A stretch of 42,185 nucleotides of DNA from an uncultured Clostridia bacterium (GTDB lineage: Bacteria; Bacillota; Clostridia; TANB77; CAG-508): NCBI GenBank assembly GCA_944391785.1, contig CALXUX010000061.1, positions 1 to 42,185 on the forward strand. The letters run 5' to 3'. Below the pieces are notes generated by a model. That model was not told where the DNA came from and did no database searches. It saw only the letters and a list, made by a program, of their open reading frames with translations. This document shows positions 37,501-42,185 of the stretch, in pieces; the first letter of the stretch is position 1, and the number at the start of each line of letters is the position of its first letter. The position numbers and the translations under genes are program-made.

Positions 37501-40500
37501 TATGGTTATATAGTAGATGCAACTCCTAAAACAGTTACAGTAACAAAAAGAGGAACTAATGTAAATAGAATTACAAATGAATACAAATTAGGAAGTTTGA
37601 TAATAGAAAAAGTAGATAAAGACCAAACATCAACAAAACATGCAAACGTAGAATTTACAATAAAAGCAACAAGTGGAGAAAAGCAAGGGCAATACGTATA
37701 TTTAAAAACAGATGGAACAGCAGGATATTCAAGCACAGAAAGAACAGTAAAAACAAATTCTCAAGGTCGTATAAAAATTGATAAAGTATGGATTGGAAAC
37801 TATCAAGTAACAGAAAAATCAAACCCAAACGCTGGATATACGGTAGATGCAACTCCTAAAACAGTTACAGTAACAAAAAGAGGAACTAATGTAAATACAA
37901 TAACAAATGAATACAAATTAGGAAGTTTAGTAATAGAAAAAGTAGACAAAGATCAAACAACAACAAAACTTCCAAATGTAGAATTTACAATAAAAGCGAC
38001 AAGTGGAGAGAAAAAAGGACAATATGTTTACCAAGATCAAAAAGGGAACACATTATATTCAAGCACTCAAAAAACTGTTAAAACAGGAGCAAAAGGTACA
38101 ATAACACTAAATAATTTATGGGTAGGAAACTACCAAATAGTAGAAAAAACAAATCCAAACTATGGATATACAGTAGATGCAACACCGACTCTAGTTACAA
38201 TTACAAAAAGAAAACCATCAAAAGTAACAATAACAAATGAATACAAATTAGGAAGCTTAAAAATAGAAAAAATTGATAAAGACACTCAAAGTAAACTTCC
38301 AAATGTAGAATTTACAATAAAAGCGACAAGTGGAGAAAAAAATGGACAATATGTATATTTAAACTCTAATGGAACAGCAGGATATTCAACATCAAAAAGA
38401 ACAGTAAAAACAAATTCAAAAGGACTTATAGAAATAGACAAAGTTTGGGTAGGAAATTATGAAATAATAGAAGTAAGTAATCCAAACTATGGATATGTAG
38501 TAAATAGAACTCCAAAAACAGTAACAGTAACAAAAAGAAAACCAACATCTTACCAAATGACAAATGAATATCTATTAGGAAGTTTAAGCTTAGAAAAGGT
38601 AGACCAAGATAATAATTCAATAAAACTTCCAAATGTAGAATTTACAATAAAAGCAATAAGTGGAGAAAAACAAGGACAATATGTATATTTAAACTCTAAT
38701 GGAACAGCAGGATATTCAACATCAAAAAGAACAGTAAAAACAAATGCAGTAGGAAAAATTGAAATTGAGAAAATGTGGGTTGGAAAATACCAAATCACAG
38801 AGGTAAATGTAAGTAATACAGATTATGGATATGTAGTAGATTCTACTGTAAGAACAATAACTATTACTAAAAGACAAGAATTTAAGTCTAAAATAACAAA
38901 TAGAAGAGTATATGTAAAACTATCAGGATATGTATGGCAAGACGTACAATCACAAAAACAATCTCAAAGAAATGATTTATATAGAAATGATAGTAATGAT
39001 ACAAACGATATTTTACTAGGCAATATTACAGTAAGACTAAAAAAGGGTAACACCACAATAAAACAAACTTCTACAGATAAAAATGGTAAATACTTATTTG
39101 AAGATGTACTAATTGACGAATTATCAAACTATTATATAGAATTTGAATATGATGGATTAAAATATGAAAATGTTTCAATAAATCTTTCAAAAGGCAATGG
39201 AAGTAAAGCATCAGAAGGATCAAGACGTCAAACTTTGAACAATAAATTTGGAGAAGTACGAAATGGTGAAAGCGATGACAGTGTAATGGTTATAAGCCAA
39301 AATGGAGATTCTGCTGCTAAAGTACAATATAATCTAAATCCTGAAACAGCATCAGCAACAATAGGAGATACTAGTATATTCAAAATAAAATCAACAACAG
39401 ATGATGCAAAATATGATATTACATATAAAAGAGGATCTGGAGTAGAAGAAATAAAAAATATTAACCTAGGACTATATTTAAGAACACAAGCAGATTTAGC
39501 CCTAATGCAAGATTTAGATAATGTCAAAGTAGAAGTTGCAGGAAATGGTCATATATATAAATATGCAAACAGATTTGAGCACTTACAAAGTGACGAAAAA
39601 GACTATACTAAAGATGCTTGGAATGTAGGAGTAAGATTCCAAAATGAATATAGCAGTCTATCATATACAAGACCAATATATAAAGCAGACGCATATTATG
39701 GAAAGGATCCTGAAAACCCTGTAGCAGAATCAGAAAAATTAAAAGTATATTTAACATACAAAATAGCAATAAGAAATGAAGAAACCATAGCAGGAAGAGT
39801 AAACAAAATAGTTGACTACTATGATAGTAGATATGAAATATCAGCTATCGGAACTAGTTTAGATCAAAATACAGGAGTAATAGGAAACCAATTAAGATAT
39901 ACTAAAGACAATAAAACATATGAAAATGGAAAATACTCTAAAGTAACAATAAATACAAATATTCTAGTTGATAAATCAATCTCAAATAATAGTGAAACAG
40001 CAAAAAATAACACACAAAAATATGTATATATACAATTTTTACTAACAGACGATGTAGTTATAGATTTACTAAAACAAGTAGAAAACAATAATGTTCAAAG
40101 ACTAGAAAATATAGCAGAAATTTCATCATATACATCATTTTATGATCTAAACAGTATGAAACTATATGCAGCATTAGATAAAGACTCAGTACCAGAAAAT
40201 GCCACACCAGGAAGAGTATCAACATATGAAGACGACACAGATAAAGCCCCAACAATAGCATTAACAATAGCAAATGCAAGACAAATCACAGGTACAATAT
40301 TTGAAGATAATGCACAAGAAGACATACTTGCCGCAAAAAATATTAGACAAGGAAATGGTATATATGAAAATGGTGAAAGCAAAATAGGAGGAGTAAAAGT
40401 TCAACTTCTTGAAGTAGACTCAACAGGTAACATAACAGACAATGTTGCAAGAGTATTTAATGAACAAACAAATCAATGGCAAGACTCATTATGTGAAAGC

Positions 40501-41970
40501 AATGTAGGAACAAACGGAAAATACACCTTAGAAGGCTTTGCACCTGGAAGATATGCAATCAAATACATTTGGGGAGACGGAACATATAAAATAGTAAATG
40601 GAACTCAGCAAGTATATCAAGACATGGTAGAAAACTATAAAGCAACAAATATATCAGAACAAATTAACAATGCTGAAAACTCTTCAGAAACATATTATAT
40701 AAAAGTATCAGAAGCAAAAGAAGAACCATACTCAAACAAAGAATTATCACACGCATTAGATAATTATGCATTAAGACAGCAAATAGATCAGCAATTAAAC
40801 ACAAACACAGTAACAGCAGATAAAAAAGGATATAACTATACAACAACAGTCAATATAAACGAAATGACATCAACCACACCAAAAATGAGATTTTCAATAG
40901 AACTATATGATGCAGAAAAAACAAATGGAATACCAATTACATATAGTAGGTTAGAAGACAAAGTAAGATTTACAGTAGACAAAATGAGTTTTGGTATAAT
41001 AAAAAGACCAATACAAAGATTAAACATAACCAAAACACTACAAGAAGTAAAACTTACATTACCAAATGGTCAAGCACTAATAGATGCAAAAATAGACGAA
41101 AACGGTAACCTACAAGGTCAAGTACCATATATAAGTTATATACCACCAACAAATTTAGAAGGAAATAGAATAAGTGGACAATGGAGAATAGAACTAGACG
41201 AAGAACTAATACAAGGATCAACAGTCGAAATGACATATAGATTCACAACAGAAAACACAAGTGAAACAGACTATAACTCACAAGGATTCTATAATTTTGG
41301 TGAAGAATACTACACATCAAGAGCAAACGAAGCAAATGCAAAACTAAACGACTTAATAGGAATATCACCACTAATAATGGTAGACTATCTAGACACAACC
41401 TCAGTACTAAAAAATCCAAGCACTATAAACACACAATACGGATGGCAAAAATACCTATTAGAAGACTTAAAAAACTCTAAACTAGTAACAGATGAAATAA
41501 CAAAAAGACTACAAACAAAACTAGACACAAACGGAGAAGAATTAAAACCAGTACAAATATTTGTAACACAATACTACAAAGACAATAACATACTCCTAAA
41601 ACCATCATATTATATTAACTCATCAAATAATAAGACCGAAAAAGAAAAAAATAATATATATATGGAAACAGAAAAAGTACTATCTACAGCAGAAGACGCA
41701 AATTTCATAAACCAACTTGAAATAGTGCTTCTATCAAAACCAGGAGGAAGCAAGCTAGAAGAAAGTATACCAGGTAATTATATACCAAACTTTAAAGAAC
41801 AAGAATCAGACGATGCAGTATCAGAAGAATTAATAATAACTCCTAATACAGGAGAAAACAGAAATATATTAATGCCAATAGTTATAATAACAAGTGCATG
41901 TGTAATTTTAGTAATAGGCATAGGTTTGATTATTGTAAAAGTCGTTAAGAAAAAAGAAAATGAACTTTAG
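34537..41970 (+). CDS. SpaA/Cna-B repeat adhesin with DUF4214-like insert and TPNTG sorting-type signal (module B, gene 2)
   Basis: The 2477-residue paralogue of 23527-29007 starts at ATG 34537 with AGGAGGGG. It has a signal peptide (LFCIFLTIIIICITSISKSA) and an N-terminal domain with AYCIGHG (Cys90) like the thioester-type domain of its paralogue; the partner Gln position reads Thr (VTGTIY). At about residues 460-580 there is an inserted helical domain, FIKSVYKAVLGRDATSSEI and VLDGVLDSAEF, resembling DUF4214. Then one Cna-B-like domain and seven tandem SpaA domains of 110 residues, a SdrD-B-like domain (SGYVWQDVQSQKQS), and about 900 residues closely shared with the paralogue. It ends EELIITPNTGEN, a membrane helix and KVVKKKENEL. 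The last codons and TAG stop lie inside a 29-bp palindrome. Probably a cell-wall-linked fibre or adhesin; partner unknown. Confidence 0.85.
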   Translation: MTNLRKKILFCIFLTIIIICITSISKSAMLDKSWDLSKNGYVTEYDLVLKAHSSDWYEVDPKSLIGKEVYMNVGYYTENKVTINQAGAYCIGHGNTTTNSQAKYKITNIIDVDITGSKPGTVESYLENGQVVKTTASTSAGKAAVEVGYAAYKGRDIALVTGTIYENWKYLVFRLYGVNIDSFVNGLKLKKEYKVALNGNEYTYPNNSKVQEVLDYQSSVSKYKFEDKTSGTPKIQYKNGRSYLGPYKINHVQGTMKEATVTGGYTVLGYSTSVGGSVSAISNIPNNKNFYIVVDGNVSSKVTVTLKKTFNVKKARLLFVYNEQNGSGAQHIMIYRGNSGNRTYSLKLPTTENPNAKFKLVKLDNDVQTRLPNVQFRFTKDGQYLKKDGTLTTNINDDTIFTTDSNGEITINSMPVGTYKYYEVSNNNSGYEECQVIPENGTSISVVSYSGKSTVDLAKMVVEAIYTSQEAINARAKMSNEEFIKSVYKAVLGRDATSSEISKWKSQLDQGRNTTSERKVLDGVLDSAEFEDSVQNTDQYRKTLSTNLYVYFFQRDPWPNSEVGYWSNLMKGYSSFVVYNRKTIGNITITKVDKDTNQALANVGFKFQNVSTSKYIKLTNGTISYVDSKEDATEFFTDSKGNITVEGVKLGSYRAYETKNPNAGYIVNTDYVEIQTQTNKKITNEYQLGNLKIEKVDKDQISTKLANVEFTVKATSGEKQGQYVYLNSNGTTSYSATEKTVKTNSKGTITLNNLWVGKYEIVEKTNPNYGYLVNNTKISVTVTKRGNTDKTIANEYNLGNLKIKKVDKDQTSTKLANVEFTVKATSGEKQGQYVYLNSNGTTSYSKTEKTVKTNSNGTITLNNLWVGKYEIVEKTNPNYGYLVSNTKISVAVTKRGNTQKTISNEYNLGKLIIEKVDKDQTSTKLANVEFTVKATSGEKKGQYVYLKTDGTAGYSSTERTEKTNSQGRIEIDKVWIGSYQVVEKTNPNYGYIVDATPKTVTVTKRGTNVNRITNEYKLGSLIIEKVDKDQTSTKHANVEFTIKATSGEKQGQYVYLKTDGTAGYSSTERTVKTNSQGRIKIDKVWIGNYQVTEKSNPNAGYTVDATPKTVTVTKRGTNVNTITNEYKLGSLVIEKVDKDQTTTKLPNVEFTIKATSGEKKGQYVYQDQKGNTLYSSTQKTVKTGAKGTITLNNLWVGNYQIVEKTNPNYGYTVDATPTLVTITKRKPSKVTITNEYKLGSLKIEKIDKDTQSKLPNVEFTIKATSGEKNGQYVYLNSNGTAGYSTSKRTVKTNSKGLIEIDKVWVGNYEIIEVSNPNYGYVVNRTPKTVTVTKRKPTSYQMTNEYLLGSLSLEKVDQDNNSIKLPNVEFTIKAISGEKQGQYVYLNSNGTAGYSTSKRTVKTNAVGKIEIEKMWVGKYQITEVNVSNTDYGYVVDSTVRTITITKRQEFKSKITNRRVYVKLSGYVWQDVQSQKQSQRNDLYRNDSNDTNDILLGNITVRLKKGNTTIKQTSTDKNGKYLFEDVLIDELSNYYIEFEYDGLKYENVSINLSKGNGSKASEGSRRQTLNNKFGEVRNGESDDSVMVISQNGDSAAKVQYNLNPETASATIGDTSIFKIKSTTDDAKYDITYKRGSGVEEIKNINLGLYLRTQADLALMQDLDNVKVEVAGNGHIYKYANRFEHLQSDEKDYTKDAWNVGVRFQNEYSSLSYTRPIYKADAYYGKDPENPVAESEKLKVYLTYKIAIRNEETIAGRVNKIVDYYDSRYEISAIGTSLDQNTGVIGNQLRYTKDNKTYENGKYSKVTINTNILVDKSISNNSETAKNNTQKYVYIQFLLTDDVVIDLLKQVENNNVQRLENIAEISSYTSFYDLNSMKLYAALDKDSVPENATPGRVSTYEDDTDKAPTIALTIANARQITGTIFEDNAQEDILAAKNIRQGNGIYENGESKIGGVKVQLLEVDSTGNITDNVARVFNEQTNQWQDSLCESNVGTNGKYTLEGFAPGRYAIKYIWGDGTYKIVNGTQQVYQDMVENYKATNISEQINNAENSSETYYIKVSEAKEEPYSNKELSHALDNYALRQQIDQQLNTNTVTADKKGYNYTTTVNINEMTSTTPKMRFSIELYDAEKTNGIPITYSRLEDKVRFTVDKMSFGIIKRPIQRLNITKTLQEVKLTLPNGQALIDAKIDENGNLQGQVPYISYIPPTNLEGNRISGQWRIELDEELIQGSTVEMTYRFTTENTSETDYNSQGFYNFGEEYYTSRANEANAKLNDLIGISPLIMVDYLDTTSVLKNPSTINTQYGWQKYLLEDLKNSKLVTDEITKRLQTKLDTNGEELKPVQIFVTQYYKDNNILLKPSYYINSSNNKTEKEKNNIYMETEKVLSTAEDANFINQLEIVLLSKPGGSKLEESIPGNYIPNFKEQESDDAVSEELIITPNTGENRNILMPIVIITSACVILVIGIGLIIVKVVKKKENEL
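36601..38880 (+). repeat. Seven tandem SpaA-domain repeats of about 330 bp
   Basis: Units start at 36601, 36931, 37261, 37591, 37921, 38251 and 38578. Units 1-2 and 3-4 are the most alike in DNA, pointing to recent duplication by recombination. Confidence 0.9.
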
Positions 41971-41989
41971 GGAGGTTCCTTAAAGTTCA
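41961..41989 (+). repeat. 29-bp palindrome copy 5, overlaps the adhesin stop codon
   Basis: TGAACTTTAGGGA / TCCTTAAAGTTCA arms; the adhesin TAG stop (41968-41970) lies in the 5' arm, and the last residues N-E-L are partly encoded by the repeat. TTTTTC follows, so it can also terminate transcription. Confidence 0.85.
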
Positions 41990-41996
41990 TTTTTCA

Positions 41997-42014
41997 TGAA
42001 CTTTAAGGAATGTC
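41997..42014 (+). repeat. Half copy of the 29-bp palindrome
   Basis: TGAACTTTAAGGAATGTC matches the first 18 bases of copy 3, then gives way to the GTTACGATTCACGG element start. The right arm is missing. Confidence 0.75.
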
Positions 42015-42016
42015 TC

Positions 42017-42185
42017 GTTACGATTCACGGCTAAAATGAACCGCGTCAAGTGGAGATTATATAAATAATTTTAAAATATAAACGGCTCCTTGCATAACAT
42101 AAGAACTTCTAAGTAAAATTTTTGGCACCCTTTCTGCATAATTTTCTAGGCGAAAATTTGCAAGCTTTGTCCAAAAATTTTACCT
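42017..42185 (+). repeat. Long-hairpin element, copy 2 (cut by window end)
   Basis: GTTACGATTCACGG (42017-42030) is followed by a sequence nearly identical to copy 1 from AATTTTAAAATATAAACGGC (42068) onward, up to TTTTACCT at the window edge. The outer left arm (42044-42066) differs from copy 1, and the right arm would lie beyond the window. Confidence 0.85.

Overview
The window is a very AT-rich, A-rich-coding chromosome segment. Its gene content (MecA, CotF-type coat proteins, DUF4321-radC-mreBCD-mrdA-minC, PcrA with a Tudor-like tail) points to a rod-shaped, probably spore-forming Firmicute of the Clostridia. An uncultured gut lineage is likely, but that is inferred from gene content and codon style, not from a marker-gene comparison.

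Layout. 1-4350: the end of a DUF4143 ATPase, a 5'-truncated ZIP transporter remnant, pcrA, a cluster of 29-bp palindromes and two small coat-protein genes on the minus strand. 4500-7060: an M23 peptidase, its terminator, a possible intron/structured RNA remnant, a RelB/DinJ antitoxin with a clear promoter and operator, and a broken YoeB toxin. 7061-9776: a pilin-like-anchored leucine-rich-repeat surface protein convergent with mecA. 9948-16515: a morphogenesis operon DUF4321-radC-mreB-mreC-mreD-mrdA-minC. 16662-17820: two overlapping minus-strand Asn-rich genes of an unnamed Clostridial family. 17981-18471: a 212-bp long-hairpin repeat and tandem promoters. 18511-41970: two paralogous two-gene surface modules. 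Each has a large secreted protein with DPTDPE repeats and a SdrD-B-like domain, ending in a membrane anchor, followed by a giant SpaA/Cna-B adhesin ending in a TPNTG sorting-type signal. The second module has more SpaA repeats and an inserted DUF4214-like domain.

The most striking observation concerns reading frame. Three otherwise intact genes (the CotF-like gene, mreB, and the first gene of the second surface module) each need exactly one +1 shift. In all three the extra base is a C lying between an NNU codon and a GGR glycine codon, so the zero-frame codon at the junction is CGG. Reading every CGG in the window by eye, I found no in-frame CGG in any intact gene, although CGU, CGC and CGA are all used for arginine. 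This fits recoding: CGG is not read as a normal triplet and ribosomes skip its C to read Gly in the +1 frame. A repeated assembly error is the main alternative. The YoeB relic, by contrast, has two frame lesions unrelated to CGG and looks like ordinary decay.

Other notable structure: a 29-bp palindrome whose copies overlap the stop codons of pcrA and of the last adhesin, and serve as a terminator after another; a dispersed long-hairpin element with a second, cut-off copy at the right edge; and a 12-bp-arm operator over the antitoxin promoter.
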